Below are positions 15,567-23,843 of a DNA stretch of 60,225 nt, one piece after another. Source of the DNA: Anaerolineae bacterium (GTDB taxonomy: Bacteria > Chloroflexota > Anaerolineae > Anaerolineales > Villigracilaceae); contig JAFLCE010000013.1 of assembly GCA_017303655.1 (NCBI GenBank), positions 1-60,225 on the forward strand. Reading direction: 5' to 3'. The notes beneath the pieces are model-generated. The model made no database searches. It was given only the letters and a program-made list of their open reading frames with translations, and had not been told where the DNA came from. The position numbers and the translations under genes are program-made. Positions within the stretch are counted from its first letter, which is position 1; every line of letters begins with the position of its first letter.

Positions 15567-16016
15567 TTATTGCAGTGCTGCATCCATGGTCTGGCGTAGG
15601 AATTGAACCAACTCGCCCATGCCGGATTCGCCAAGCGATAGGTCATCTGCACTGGCGATCATCTTCTTTCCGCCGCTTTCGATCTCAAGCTCATACTCGA
15701 AACAATCAGCACACGCGGATGGGTTTTTAGGCGCTGAAACTTCAAGAGCAGAAATCAATGCCTGTAACGTAGTCAGGTCTACTTCGGATAAAGTCCCTGT
15801 AACGACCTTGCCAGCACGTTGATCTGCAACCGAGTAGCTGCCAGTTGAATTCACATCAATAGTACGCAGTAACCCGGCAATACCGCCGGATAAGGTCATT
15901 TTCACTGCCCAGGTTTCTTCAAGCACGGGCGGAGCGTATGTTGGGCTGGCAGATTTCGAACAAGCGGTAAGGATCAAGGTGAAGCTGGCGAAAATTGCCC
16001 AAATAGTTTTAGACAT
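15567..16016 (-). CDS. small predicted lipoprotein
   Basis: A 149-residue protein with a lipoprotein signal: MSKTIWAIFASFTLILTACS, where LTAC is the lipobox and Cys19 would be lipidated. The mature part (TWAVKMTLSGGIAGLLRTID onward) is a small beta-rich domain with a CADCFEYELEI pair of Cys. Similar folds occur in hypothetical Chloroflexota lipoproteins; no function is known to me. AAAGGAG precedes ATG 16016. First gene of the run with the HExxH protein and the 37-aa ORF. Confidence 0.8.
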   Translation of the reverse strand: MSKTIWAIFASFTLILTACSKSASPTYAPPVLEETWAVKMTLSGGIAGLLRTIDVNSTGSYSVADQRAGKVVTGTLSEVDLTTLQALISALEVSAPKNPSACADCFEYELEIESGGKKMIASADDLSLGESGMGELVQFLRQTMDAALQ

Positions 16017-16156
16017 GGAAGTCTCCTTTTGTTTCATAAGGATAGCAAGAAAAGGACGAACCCGCAACGGCCTTTGTTCCTACGGGCTTCTTATCTTATT
16101 TAAAATTCATGATAGCTCTTGAGAGGCGAATACATTAGAATCAAGAGTGAGGTGTT

Positions 16157-17308
16157 ATGAGAAAAGTAGCGATTCTTGGGATTGGTCAGACCAAAGTAGA
16201 TGAACAGTGGGATAAGTCCCTGCGCGAGATCGGGGGCGAGGCGGCTTTCCTTGCCATGCAAGATGCTGGCGTGGACAAAGTCGATGCCCTGTATGTAGGC
16301 AACATGCTCTCCTCCATGGTCAGCGGACAGAATCAGCTGGGCACTTTCTTTAGCGATTGGATCGGGCTGTGGAAACAGGAAGCGGTTAAGATCGAAGCGG
16401 CTTGCGGGTCGGGTGGGGCGGCTTTCCGCTCGGGCTTGATGGCAGTCGCCTCTGGCGAAGTTGAATCCGCACTCGTGGTGGGCGTTGAAAAGATGACTGA
16501 CAAGGCGGGCAGAGACGTCACCTCGGCGCTGGCAACCGCCGCTGACTCCGATTATGAAGTGGAACAAGGGGTATCTTTTGTTGGCATCAATGCCTTAATC
16601 ATGCGGCGTTACATGCATGAATTCGGCTGGAAACATGAAGATTTTGCGCCATTCTCGATCAATGCCCATGCCAATGCCATGCATAATCCTTATGCGCGCC
16701 TGCATGAAAAAGTATCTGTTGATAAATTCGAACGATCTGCGATGATCGCAACTCCGATCAATCTGCTCGATGCGTCACCGGTAGGGGATGGGGCGGCGGC
16801 GGCGATCATTGTGCCTGCCGATAAAGTGTTGCGCCAACCTAAGATTGTTGTGGCAGCTTCAGCCGCAGCGACGGATACTATCTCGGTCCATTCGCGTAAA
16901 GATCCGTTGTTCTTGAATGCTTCTTATCTTTCATCCAGACAGGCATATACCATGGCGGGTGTGACTCAGGATGACATTGATGTCTTTGAATTGCACGATG
17001 CTTTTTCCATCATGGCGGCGCTTTCGTTGGAAGCCACCGGCTTCGCAGAGCGTGGTCAGGGTGTGAGGCTTGGTTTGGAGAATCAGATCGGAATACAGGG
17101 CAAGATTCCCGTTTGTACGCGAGGCGGATTGAAGGCACGCGGTCATCCCGTGGGGGCGACGGGCATGTATCAGATCGTGGAAGTTGCCCAACAGTTACGC
17201 CATGAATGCGGCACGACTCAGGTGGATGGAGCCACGATTGGTATGGCTCAGAACATTGGCGGTTCGGGCGCTACCATCCTCACGCATATTCTGCGCCGGG
17301 AGAATTAA
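16157..17308 (+). CDS. thiolase (acetyl-CoA acetyltransferase / SCP-x type)
   Basis: A 383-residue thiolase-fold enzyme. The nucleophile is Cys83 in AACGSGGAAF. His sits in ELHDAFSIM and the GGLKARGHPVGATG loop supplies the second active-site His. The final GGSGAT replaces the usual C-G-G-G Cys motif. These changes place it with SCP-x/archaeal-like thiolases that work with a DUF35 OB-fold partner, often in HMG-CoA or lipid metabolism. No DUF35 gene or HMG-CoA synthase is visible nearby, so its partner must lie elsewhere. GAGGTG is the ribosome site. Divergent from the lipoprotein gene. Confidence 0.87.
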   Translation: MRKVAILGIGQTKVDEQWDKSLREIGGEAAFLAMQDAGVDKVDALYVGNMLSSMVSGQNQLGTFFSDWIGLWKQEAVKIEAACGSGGAAFRSGLMAVASGEVESALVVGVEKMTDKAGRDVTSALATAADSDYEVEQGVSFVGINALIMRRYMHEFGWKHEDFAPFSINAHANAMHNPYARLHEKVSVDKFERSAMIATPINLLDASPVGDGAAAAIIVPADKVLRQPKIVVAASAAATDTISVHSRKDPLFLNASYLSSRQAYTMAGVTQDDIDVFELHDAFSIMAALSLEATGFAERGQGVRLGLENQIGIQGKIPVCTRGGLKARGHPVGATGMYQIVEVAQQLRHECGTTQVDGATIGMAQNIGGSGATILTHILRREN

Positions 17309-17394
17309 GCACACTTCTGTGAATTTCAACGTCAGGAGAAAGTTGCAATTTCATAATAATTGACGTTTTTTCACTCTATCCGTTGGTGTATCTC

Positions 17395-17423
17395 TTGTCA
17401 CCTCATTGGGTTTGCACTACAAT
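17395..17423 (+). promoter_or_regulatory. sigma70-type promoter of the PilZ gene
   Basis: TTGTCA (17395-17400), a 17-nt spacer and TACAAT (17418-17423) lie 33 bp upstream of the PilZ ATG, which has its own GTAAGGAGG ribosome site. Confidence 0.75.
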
Positions 17424-17456
17424 GAAATTACCTATCATTTTTGTAAGGAGGTCGGC

Positions 17457-17846
17457 ATGACATCGGATAAAAGAAAATTACCACGCAGAAACTTTTCCTA
17501 CTATATGCGTGTGTTGGATAAAAATTCGGGCGAATTGATCGGCCAGATTTCAGACATCAGCACCGGCGGATTTAAGCTTGAGAGCAGTGTGCCCATTGCG
17601 ATCGGTGTCAGCAGAGAATTGTCCATCGACCAGGTCGGGCAGATTTCTCAAAAAAGTTTTATCAGTTTTTCGGCGCGAGCTTGTTGGTGTCATCGTGATC
17701 CCTATGACCCTACAATCTATAATGTTGGCTTCCAATTGATGGATATGACCCCTGCGGATTACGACGTCTTCGTAACGATGTTCAACTCGTACGGCGAGCA
17801 AAAACAAGCACATCATAAATCCAATACCAATTACATTTGGGGTTAG
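17457..17846 (+). CDS. single-domain PilZ protein (c-di-GMP receptor)
   Basis: A 129-residue PilZ protein. The c-di-GMP motif RxxxR is read in KLPRRNFSYYMRV near residues 5-17 and the second motif D-x-S-x-x-G in QISDISTGGFKL near 32-43. It has no attached enzyme domain, so it would act as a small adaptor on c-di-GMP binding. GTAAGGAGG eight nt before ATG 17457 fixes the start; an earlier ATG at 17406 lies inside the promoter region. It is monocistronic, bounded by the promoter at 17395 and the terminator at 17861. A diguanylate cyclase is encoded in the same window (36017-38560). Confidence 0.88.
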   Translation: MTSDKRKLPRRNFSYYMRVLDKNSGELIGQISDISTGGFKLESSVPIAIGVSRELSIDQVGQISQKSFISFSARACWCHRDPYDPTIYNVGFQLMDMTPADYDVFVTMFNSYGEQKQAHHKSNTNYIWG

Positions 17847-17860
17847 CGCTTTTTGAAATC

Positions 17861-17887
17861 AAATGTCCCGCTTTAAGCGGGACATTT
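17861..17887 (+). terminator. terminator of the PilZ gene
   Basis: AAATGTCCCGCTT and AAGCGGGACATTT form an almost complete palindrome followed by TTATTTTTA. Rho-independent terminator for the PilZ transcript. Confidence 0.9.
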
Positions 17888-17920
17888 TTATTTTTAACCC
17901 TTGGTAAAAATAAAAACGTG

Positions 17921-17926
17921 TAAAAT
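17921..17926 (+). promoter_or_regulatory. TAAAAT -10 box before plsC
   Basis: TAAAAT ends seven nt before the ATG at 17934 with no Shine-Dalgarno sequence. Leaderless start likely. Confidence 0.5.
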
Positions 17927-17933
17927 TGACCCT

Positions 17934-18602
17934 ATGAAAAAGTTCATCGTGCTTGTGATTCGAATTGTCATCCGGCTGATTGCAAAAGTAAAAGCAAGCG
18001 GATATGAAAACCTCCCTGAAACGGGAGGCTTTGTTATTGCTGTAAATCACCTTGGCTTTTTAGATGCCCCGCTGGCATATTATGCCTTGAATAATTGGAA
18101 TCTTTTCATACCGGTTGCCGAGAAATGGGCAGAAAGTGCCATCCTGCGCTGGCTAGGCAAACACCTCAACGCCATTTTTATCGACCGCTTCAACCCAGAC
18201 CTAAAAGCCATGCGCGAGATGATCAAACGCATGGAGGATGGGCAGACCCTCATCATTGCGCCCGAAGGCACTCGTGCCCGTGATGAAAAAATGGCGCAAG
18301 GAAAACCTGGTGTGGCGTACCTCGCCTCGAAAATGGGCTGGACCATCTTGCCGGTCGCCATTGTTGGCTCTGAAGATCGCCTTGTGATCAAAAACCTCAA
18401 GCGGTTCAAGCGCACGCCCATTCAACTCATTGCGGGCAAAGCCTTTACCCTGCCGCCTTTTCCTAAAGAGAATCGCGAAGAAAAACTACAAGAATACACT
18501 GACGAGATCATGTGCCGCATTGCGGTCATGATCCCTGAGTACAACCGCGGCTATTATGCCGAACATCCACGCCTGAAGGAACTGCTGGCGGAAACAGCAT
18601 GA
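17934..18602 (+). CDS. plsC: 1-acyl-sn-glycerol-3-phosphate acyltransferase (PlsC family), copy 1
   Basis: A 222-residue acyltransferase. Motif I is NHLGFLDAP (NHx4D, residues 38-44), motif II covers FIDRFNPD, motif III is APEGTRARDE and motif IV is LPVAIVGSED. A hydrophobic N-terminus (MKKFIVLVIRIVIRLI) anchors it to the inner membrane. PlsC places the second acyl chain on lysophosphatidic acid. ATG 17934 follows a TAAAAT box by seven nt; the longer frame from 17901 begins inside the promoter. The stop overlaps the second acyltransferase start by four bases. Confidence 0.88.
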   Translation: MKKFIVLVIRIVIRLIAKVKASGYENLPETGGFVIAVNHLGFLDAPLAYYALNNWNLFIPVAEKWAESAILRWLGKHLNAIFIDRFNPDLKAMREMIKRMEDGQTLIIAPEGTRARDEKMAQGKPGVAYLASKMGWTILPVAIVGSEDRLVIKNLKRFKRTPIQLIAGKAFTLPPFPKENREEKLQEYTDEIMCRIAVMIPEYNRGYYAEHPRLKELLAETA

Positions 18603-19285
18603 GCGCCGTCATTCGGTTTATTGCGCGAAAAATCCTGCCGCTTCTCGCAGATATCGAAGTTCATGGAGACATAAGTAAACTGCCAGCGGGTGGGTATATG
18701 TTGGCGTCCAACCATCTTGGCAGGCTCGATTCACTTGTTGTTTATTATGTGATTAATAATGACGATCTCATCCACCCACTGACGGATAAATATAAAAAAT
18801 ACTGGTATGGCAGACTCGCCGGACGAATCTTCAACGTCACCTGGTTGACTCGCGGCGAAGCAGACTTGAGCGCCATCAAGGAATTTATCTCACGTTTGAA
18901 AGGCGGAGCGGTGATGATCATCGCGCCCGAAGGCACACGCTCCAAAACAGCCAGTTTGCTGAAAGCCGAACCCGGCGCGATCTACATTGCCAATGCTGCA
19001 AATGTTGGCATTATCCCTGTGGCGCTCACTGGCACCGAAGATTCGGATGTAATCGCACGACTGAAAAAATTTAAACGACTGAAGATCACCATCACCGCCG
19101 AGAATGAAATGTACTATCCGCCCAATATCAAAGCTGTGAAAGGTGCCGAGCGAGATATACTTCTGCAAGCCTCCGTCGACGAGTTATTCTGTCGCATTGC
19201 GGCGATGTTGCCGGAAAGCTACCGTGGTTATTACAAAGACTTTCCGCGCACCAAAGAATTATTGAATCAAAAAGCCTCCGTCTAA
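18599..19285 (+). CDS. PlsC-family acyltransferase, copy 2
   Basis: A 228-residue paralogue of the gene just upstream, with NHLGRLDS (motif I), TRGEADLS (motif II), APEGTRSK (motif III) and IPVALTGTED (motif IV). The two proteins align along their whole length, including the C-terminal MLPESYRGYYKDFPRTKELL, so they arose by tandem duplication. ATGA overlap means coupled translation. Its role may be a different acyl donor or acceptor, such as ornithine or glycolipid acylation. It ends in a bidirectional terminator. Confidence 0.85.
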   Translation: MSAVIRFIARKILPLLADIEVHGDISKLPAGGYMLASNHLGRLDSLVVYYVINNDDLIHPLTDKYKKYWYGRLAGRIFNVTWLTRGEADLSAIKEFISRLKGGAVMIIAPEGTRSKTASLLKAEPGAIYIANAANVGIIPVALTGTEDSDVIARLKKFKRLKITITAENEMYYPPNIKAVKGAERDILLQASVDELFCRIAAMLPESYRGYYKDFPRTKELLNQKASV

Positions 19286-19298
19286 AACGGAGGCTTTT
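19269..19298. terminator. bidirectional terminator after the acyltransferase pair
   Basis: Arms AAAAGCCTCCGT and ACGGAGGCTTTT pair around CTAAA, with A-run and T-run on the two sides. The left arm lies in the last codons of the second acyltransferase. It serves both convergent genes. Confidence 0.88.
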
Positions 19299-19305
19299 AT
19301 GTTTG

Positions 19306-19620
19306 TTATACGATCAGCCGCACTGCCAGCAGCATGATTGCGCCTGGCGCTAGAGTTGCCAGCGCCAGCCAGCCAGCCGTGGCGTCTTTGCGTCTTGCAA
19401 ACATTACCCAGGCAGCGATACCCAACCCAATAAATACCACCGGCAGGATATACCCAAGAATCATCAGGAAATTAAATCCCGCCGATTCTTGCGCAGATTT
19501 AACTGCGCTAAACGTGAACAACACAACCACCGGCGCCAGCACGATCGCCGCCCCTGCGATCTGCGAAGAGATCAGCCACAAAGCCAGCGCCCAGCGTATG
19601 ATGGGGGATTTGTTTTCCAT
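19306..19620 (-). CDS. small three-helix membrane protein, unknown
   Basis: A 104-residue protein with hydrophobic segments near residues 10-35, 49-72 and 83-103. The middle loop ends in FARRKDATAG, so the positive side is cytosolic. I do not recognise a family. AGGAG lies nine nt before the ATG at 19620, which supports a real gene. It is encoded downstream of the SulP transporter with a 71-bp gap and may be cotranscribed with it. Confidence 0.65.
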   Translation of the reverse strand: MENKSPIIRWALALWLISSQIAGAAIVLAPVVVLFTFSAVKSAQESAGFNFLMILGYILPVVFIGLGIAAWVMFARRKDATAGWLALATLAPGAIMLLAVRLIV

Positions 19621-19691
19621 AAGTTACTTCTCCTGTGCAATAGGTTTGACTGCCCTATTATATTCCCTTCGCGAGAAATTGAGCGGATAAA

Positions 19692-21353
19692 CTACTGCGG
19701 ACAGAACGAACATCCGCGCCTCTCTGCCTCAACGATGGCTTGGTCGCTGGACCAGAAAAAATTTTCCTCGCCGATAATTTTTACGAGTCCGCCGCGCTCC
19801 ATCATTTGCTTGGCAGAGTCATGGATGCCTGCAAACATCAGCGTGCCGCCATTCTTTCGCAGGCGTGTATGCAGTTTGTGAATGGCTTCGATCCCGGCGG
19901 TGTCAATGAGGGGTACACCGCGCATTGAGAGGATTAAAGCATGCGTATCCCCTAAGTCTGCAAAGGATTCGCTGAATTGTCCAGTAGCCGCGAAAAATAA
20001 CGGACCAGTCAGAAACGCCACGCGGACGTGTTTACACTTCCCTGCGGTTTCGATCCCTTTTTGTTTGAGTCGTTCCACATCCACTTCCTGAATCGAAATA
20101 TCAATGCTGGCGCTTTTGTTGAGGAAGACTGCGCCCATCAGGAAGGTTCCGAACAAGATGGCATTCGTTAGGCTGAGGACAACGGTGGCAATGAATGCGA
20201 TCAGGAAGGCACTCATATCGGTCTTGAAAGAATTGCCAAAGCTGAACTTGACCGTGCTCAAATCCACCGAGCGGATGGCGGTGACCATCAAGACACCTGC
20301 CAGGGCTGAGAGCGGAATCATTTCAAGATAGCTTGCTAGCGAAAACATGATCAGCATAAGAATGAGCGCATGGAGGATGCCCGCGAGGCGCGTCTGCCCG
20401 CCGGAGTGGATCGCGACTTTGGTGCGCAAAATGCCCGAAGTAGTGGGAATGGCTCCAAAGAAAGGCAGGATCATATTGCCGATGCCTTGCGCGATGAGAT
20501 GTTGATTGACCTGTAAACGTTTGCCAGTTAACTCAGCTCCGGTAGCACCGCATAATAAAGTTTCGACTGCGCCCAGAGCGGTGAGGGTTAACGCAGGTGC
20601 AATGAAATCAGAAAGGTTTCCCCAGGGAATGGCTGGGATGCTGAAGTTCGGTTGCAGGAACAAGGTGCGGGGGATGGAGTCGATCACTGGGACAGACCAG
20701 CCCAGAGCGGAGTTTGAAGCGGTCGCAGCGATCACTGCGATCAGCGCGGCGGGAATCCGTTCATTCCATTTAGTTGGGTAGAGGAACATGATCCCTATCA
20801 CCAGCACACCCAGAGCGAGGCTGTGCGGGTCAGGCGTTAGATTTGGCGTGGTGAAGTAAGCGATGAGTTTTTGCGCGGCGGTGACCGTTGTGGGCGTGTG
20901 GATGCCAAGCAGCGGGTCGAATTGCCGGATGATGATAATGGCAGAGATACCCGCCGTGAAGCCGCTGATGACAGGGGCTGGGATGAAGGCAATGAAGCGA
21001 CCGAGCCGGAATAAACCGATGCCGAAGGTGAGCAAGCCTGCCATGAAAAGTGCTACCCACATGCCTTCGAGACCATATTGCTTGACCAGTACGATCAGAA
21101 CCACACTGATGACGGCTTTAGCACCGGTCATTTGATAGGGTGCGCCTGAGAGCAGACCGATGACGATGCCGCCGACGATGGACGTGACCAGACCCGCCGC
21201 AGCTGATGCGCCGGAGGCGGCTCCGAAGGCGAGGGCAAGCGGCAGTGCAACGAGTGCAACGTTTAGACCTGCGCTCAGGTCATTACGAAATTTGGCGGGT
21301 GTGTACCCTGTGAATTCGTCCCTGTAAAGGCGGGCAAGGGAACGACGAGGCAT
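19692..21353 (-). CDS. SulP-family anion transporter with C-terminal STAS domain
   Basis: A 553-residue SLC26/SulP transporter. About twelve to fourteen hydrophobic helices occupy residues 25-400 (LNVALVALPLALAFGAASGA and FTAGISAIIIIRQFDPLLG are family marks). A STAS domain follows (near 430-545, ALILSMRGVPLIDTAGIEAI). SulP proteins carry sulfate, bicarbonate or dicarboxylates in symport or exchange. No carbonic anhydrase or sulfate-assimilation gene is adjacent, so the anion cannot be named. The tail ends with a cysteine (RGCSFCPQ). GGAG precedes ATG 21353. Divergent from the Ser/Thr kinase across a 198-bp region. Confidence 0.9.
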   Translation of the reverse strand: MPRRSLARLYRDEFTGYTPAKFRNDLSAGLNVALVALPLALAFGAASGASAAAGLVTSIVGGIVIGLLSGAPYQMTGAKAVISVVLIVLVKQYGLEGMWVALFMAGLLTFGIGLFRLGRFIAFIPAPVISGFTAGISAIIIIRQFDPLLGIHTPTTVTAAQKLIAYFTTPNLTPDPHSLALGVLVIGIMFLYPTKWNERIPAALIAVIAATASNSALGWSVPVIDSIPRTLFLQPNFSIPAIPWGNLSDFIAPALTLTALGAVETLLCGATGAELTGKRLQVNQHLIAQGIGNMILPFFGAIPTTSGILRTKVAIHSGGQTRLAGILHALILMLIMFSLASYLEMIPLSALAGVLMVTAIRSVDLSTVKFSFGNSFKTDMSAFLIAFIATVVLSLTNAILFGTFLMGAVFLNKSASIDISIQEVDVERLKQKGIETAGKCKHVRVAFLTGPLFFAATGQFSESFADLGDTHALILSMRGVPLIDTAGIEAIHKLHTRLRKNGGTLMFAGIHDSAKQMMERGGLVKIIGEENFFWSSDQAIVEAERRGCSFCPQ

Positions 21354-21536
21354 AGATTGTTTCTCCGAAATGATTTTAGACCAAAGGCTCGATGCTCCCC
21401 CAAGGCGTCCTTTGGCTTATGTGGGCAGTATTTTATCACTGAAGATTTTATTTTTCGCACACGGCTTCTTAAAAATATGCTTTCGATATGTTTCGCGAAC
21501 CACGTTTATTTCTTTATCTCTCATGACTCCTGATGT

Positions 21537-21542
21537 TATAAT
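21537..21542 (+). promoter_or_regulatory. TATAAT -10 box of the Ser/Thr kinase gene
   Basis: TATAAT ends nine nt before the ATG at 21552 and there is no Shine-Dalgarno sequence. Leaderless or nearly leaderless mRNA expected. Confidence 0.55.
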
Positions 21543-21551
21543 CACTCTACA

Positions 21552-22685
21552 ATGACTGAAGGTGCATTACTTAACGACCGATATCAACTCGAAGAGGTGC
21601 TGGGCTCGGGGGGCATGGCGAATGTCTATCGCGCACGCGATGTTGTGCTCGACCGCCCTGTTGCGATTAAAGTCCTGCGCAAGGAGTACTCGAGCAACGA
21701 GAATTTCCAAAAGCAGTTCTGGCTGGAGGCGCGATCCGCTGCCAATCTTTCGCATCCCAACATTGTCACCGTGCATGACTTTGGCTCCGCTGATGATTTA
21801 CTTTATATTGTCATGGAACACGTGCCGGGCAAAGACCTCAAACAGCTTGTCCGTGAACGCGGAAGGTTTCCATTCGAGCAGGCGATTCCATTGCTCATTC
21901 AAGCGTGTGCAGGCGTTGGGTATGCCCATCGCGCCGGGCTGGTCCACTGTGACATCAAGCCGCATAACATGCTCGTCTCAAAAGATATGCGCCTCAAAGT
22001 GACCGATTTCGGGATTGCACGTGCTCTTGCCACGATCAAACCTGGCGAACGAAATGACGTTGTGTGGGGCTCGCCATTATATTTTGCTCCCGAGCAAGCC
22101 GCAGGAGAATCGCCGACACCCGCTTCCGATGTTTACTCGCTGGGGGTTGTGTTGTACGAAGTTCTTTCGGGCACAACTCCTTTTACTGCCGCCACCGCCG
22201 ACGAGCTTGCGCGCTTGCATATTTCCGCGCGCCCGCTGCCGCTAAGTGAATACGTCCCTGATGTTCCACCCGCGCTCGAAGAGATCGTTATGAAGGTGCT
22301 TTCCAAAGAGCCTGCCATGCGCTATCGCACTGCCGATCAGTTGGGGCGTGTGCTGCAAAAATTCGGCAACGAGCCTGCTCCGGTCAAAGTGAAAAAAGAG
22401 CCGATTTCTGCGCCGCCGGTGATTACGATCAACCCTGAAATTGCCGAACGACTCTCTCCTCCGAGTCAGCCTCGACCGCAGCCTGAACCTGCTCCGCAAT
22501 ATTATCAACCCGCATATCCGCCTCAAACCGTTCAGCCGGAGCCTGTTCCTGCGCATGAGGCAGAATTCCCCGCCGAACCCATTGACTGGATTACGGTTGG
22601 TTTGAGCCTCACGGCAGTGCTTGTATGGGGCGGGTTAATTCCTTTTGGATTGGTCATCTACCTTAGCTATTTCCCACCGAGTTAA
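21552..22685 (+). CDS. PknB-like Ser/Thr protein kinase with single C-terminal TM
   Basis: A 377-residue eukaryote-like kinase. The glycine loop is LGSGGMANVY (residues 17-26), the ATP Lys is Lys40 (VAIK), the catalytic loop is LVHCDIKPHN, and DFGIAR is the Mg loop. The usual HRD Arg is Cys, so this is a non-RD kinase that may not need activation-loop phosphorylation. After the kinase domain (to about 270) comes a Pro-rich linker (PPSQPRPQPEPAPQYYQ) and a TM helix near 348-372 (VGLSLTAVLVWGGLIPFGLV). There are no PASTA repeats and almost no outside part, so it cannot sense peptidoglycan by the PknB route. Confidence 0.9.
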   Translation: MTEGALLNDRYQLEEVLGSGGMANVYRARDVVLDRPVAIKVLRKEYSSNENFQKQFWLEARSAANLSHPNIVTVHDFGSADDLLYIVMEHVPGKDLKQLVRERGRFPFEQAIPLLIQACAGVGYAHRAGLVHCDIKPHNMLVSKDMRLKVTDFGIARALATIKPGERNDVVWGSPLYFAPEQAAGESPTPASDVYSLGVVLYEVLSGTTPFTAATADELARLHISARPLPLSEYVPDVPPALEEIVMKVLSKEPAMRYRTADQLGRVLQKFGNEPAPVKVKKEPISAPPVITINPEIAERLSPPSQPRPQPEPAPQYYQPAYPPQTVQPEPVPAHEAEFPAEPIDWITVGLSLTAVLVWGGLIPFGLVIYLSYFPPS

Positions 22686-22690
22686 TGAGT

Positions 22691-22727
22691 AAGACCTGAC
22701 AGGTTCTAAAACTTGTCAGGTCTTTTT
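22691..22727 (+). terminator. terminator of the Ser/Thr kinase gene
   Basis: AAGACCTGACA (22691-22701) pairs with TGTCAGGTCTT (22714-22724), followed by TTT. It ends nine nt before rpe. Confidence 0.85.
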
Positions 22728-22735
22728 GAAAATTT

Positions 22736-23401
22736 ATGAATAACTATCTGCTTGCCCCCTCTATTATTGCATCTGACTTTGCCCATATTGCCGACGAAGT
22801 TGCTGCCATCGAATCTGCTGGTGCCGACTGGATCCATGTCGATGTCATGGACGGTCACTTTGTCCCGGATATCACCATCGGACCATTATTCGTCCGCTCG
22901 CTTAAGCGGGTGACAAACCTGCCGCTGGATGTGCATTTGATGATCTCCGAGCCGGAGAAATACATCTCTGCCTTCGCCCAAGCTGGCGCGAACAATATCA
23001 CGGTCCATGTGGAAACCTGCCCAAATCTGCCGTCTGTGATCCAAAAGATAAAGTCTTTTGGCTGTATCGCTGGTGTGACCTTGAACCCTGCTACGCCAGC
23101 TTCTACTATTGATTCTGTTTTGCCTCTAGTGGATCTGGTTCTAGTGATGAGCGTTGTGCCTGGTTTTTCAGGGCAAGCCTTCATGCCAGAGATGATCGAC
23201 AAAGTGCAGGAGATCCGCGCTAAACTGAATGCATTGCGTTCATCTGCTCATCTCGAAGTCGATGGCGGCATCAATGCTGAGACGCTTCTGCTCATGAAGA
23301 AAGCCGGGGCGAATGCCTTTGTCACTGGCAATGCGGTATTCAAACATCCACAGGGCAGTGCGGCTGGCGTGCGAGCTTTGAAGGATATCCTAAACGTGTA
23401 G
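22736..23401 (+). CDS. rpe: ribulose-phosphate 3-epimerase
   Basis: A 221-residue TIM barrel: LAPSIIASDF, then DWIHVDVMDGHFVPDITIG (metal His and catalytic Asp), LPLDVHLMI, VLVMSVVPGFSGQAF and LEVDGGINAE. It interconverts ribulose-5-phosphate and xylulose-5-phosphate in the pentose phosphate pathway. The length is normal. The start ATG follows the kinase terminator closely and has no clear Shine-Dalgarno sequence. The TAG stop lies inside a palindromic element (GTGTAGGGGCGG). Confidence 0.95.
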   Translation: MNNYLLAPSIIASDFAHIADEVAAIESAGADWIHVDVMDGHFVPDITIGPLFVRSLKRVTNLPLDVHLMISEPEKYISAFAQAGANNITVHVETCPNLPSVIQKIKSFGCIAGVTLNPATPASTIDSVLPLVDLVLVMSVVPGFSGQAFMPEMIDKVQEIRAKLNALRSSAHLEVDGGINAETLLLMKKAGANAFVTGNAVFKHPQGSAAGVRALKDILNV

Positions 23402-23425
23402 GGGCGGGGTCACCCTGCCCCTACA
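23398..23425. repeat. GTAGGGGCGG palindrome overlapping the rpe stop
   Basis: GTAGGGGCGG and CCTGCCCCTAC form inverted arms with one mismatch. The rpe stop codon TAG is inside the left arm. It is a member of the TGTAGG palindrome family and is followed by ATTTTTATT, so it may also terminate rpe. Confidence 0.75.
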
Positions 23426-23440
23426 ATTTTTATTAAAACA

Positions 23441-23471
23441 AAAATCGCGGCGCTCAATGCGCCGCGATTTT
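23441..23471. terminator. bidirectional terminator between rpe and rpmB
   Basis: AAAATCGCGGCGC (23441-23453) pairs with GCGCCGCGATTTT (23459-23471) around TCAAT. It works for both convergent genes. Confidence 0.9.
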
Positions 23472-23489
23472 TGAGTCGAAGGGAAGACC

Positions 23490-23675
23490 TTACGAAGCCG
23501 ATTTACCGAGTGTTTTGATACACTTGGCGCACAGCGTCTTCTTCACGAGGCGACCCTTCTCGAGCACCGAAACCTTCTGGAGGTTGGGCTTGAACGTGCG
23601 GTTGGTGGCACGTTGGGAGAAGGAGCGGTTGTGACCAAAGGTGGTTGCCTTGCCGCAGTGATTGCACTTTGCCAT
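23490..23675 (-). CDS. rpmB: 50S ribosomal protein L28
   Basis: A 61-residue L28 starting MAKCNHCGKATTFGHNRSFS. It carries two CxxC pairs (CNHC and CAKC), the zinc-binding (C+) form found in many non-proteobacterial lineages. AAAGGA eight nt upstream of ATG 23675 sets the start; the longer frame to 23771 is promoter DNA. Divergent from the Asp23 gene, an arrangement common in Firmicutes and Chloroflexota. Confidence 0.95.
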   Translation of the reverse strand: MAKCNHCGKATTFGHNRSFSQRATNRTFKPNLQKVSVLEKGRLVKKTLCAKCIKTLGKSAS

Positions 23676-23843
23676 GTCTGAAATCCTTTCTTTCTCGTCT
23701 TTCCTTGCAAATAATTCCATTTGCCCTTTTTGAAGGCAGGGCATTTTACCATAGAACGCAACCAACTTCAAGATATGATGTTAAAATAAGAACAGGTACA
23801 CTAAAAACAGGCGATAATGCCTTAATCTGAAAATGAGGAACCT

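Noticed and set aside
16157-17308. Thiolase considered as part of a mevalonate (HMG-CoA) operon.
   Set aside because: No HMG-CoA synthase, DUF35 or mevalonate gene is adjacent; it stands alone between divergent and unrelated genes.
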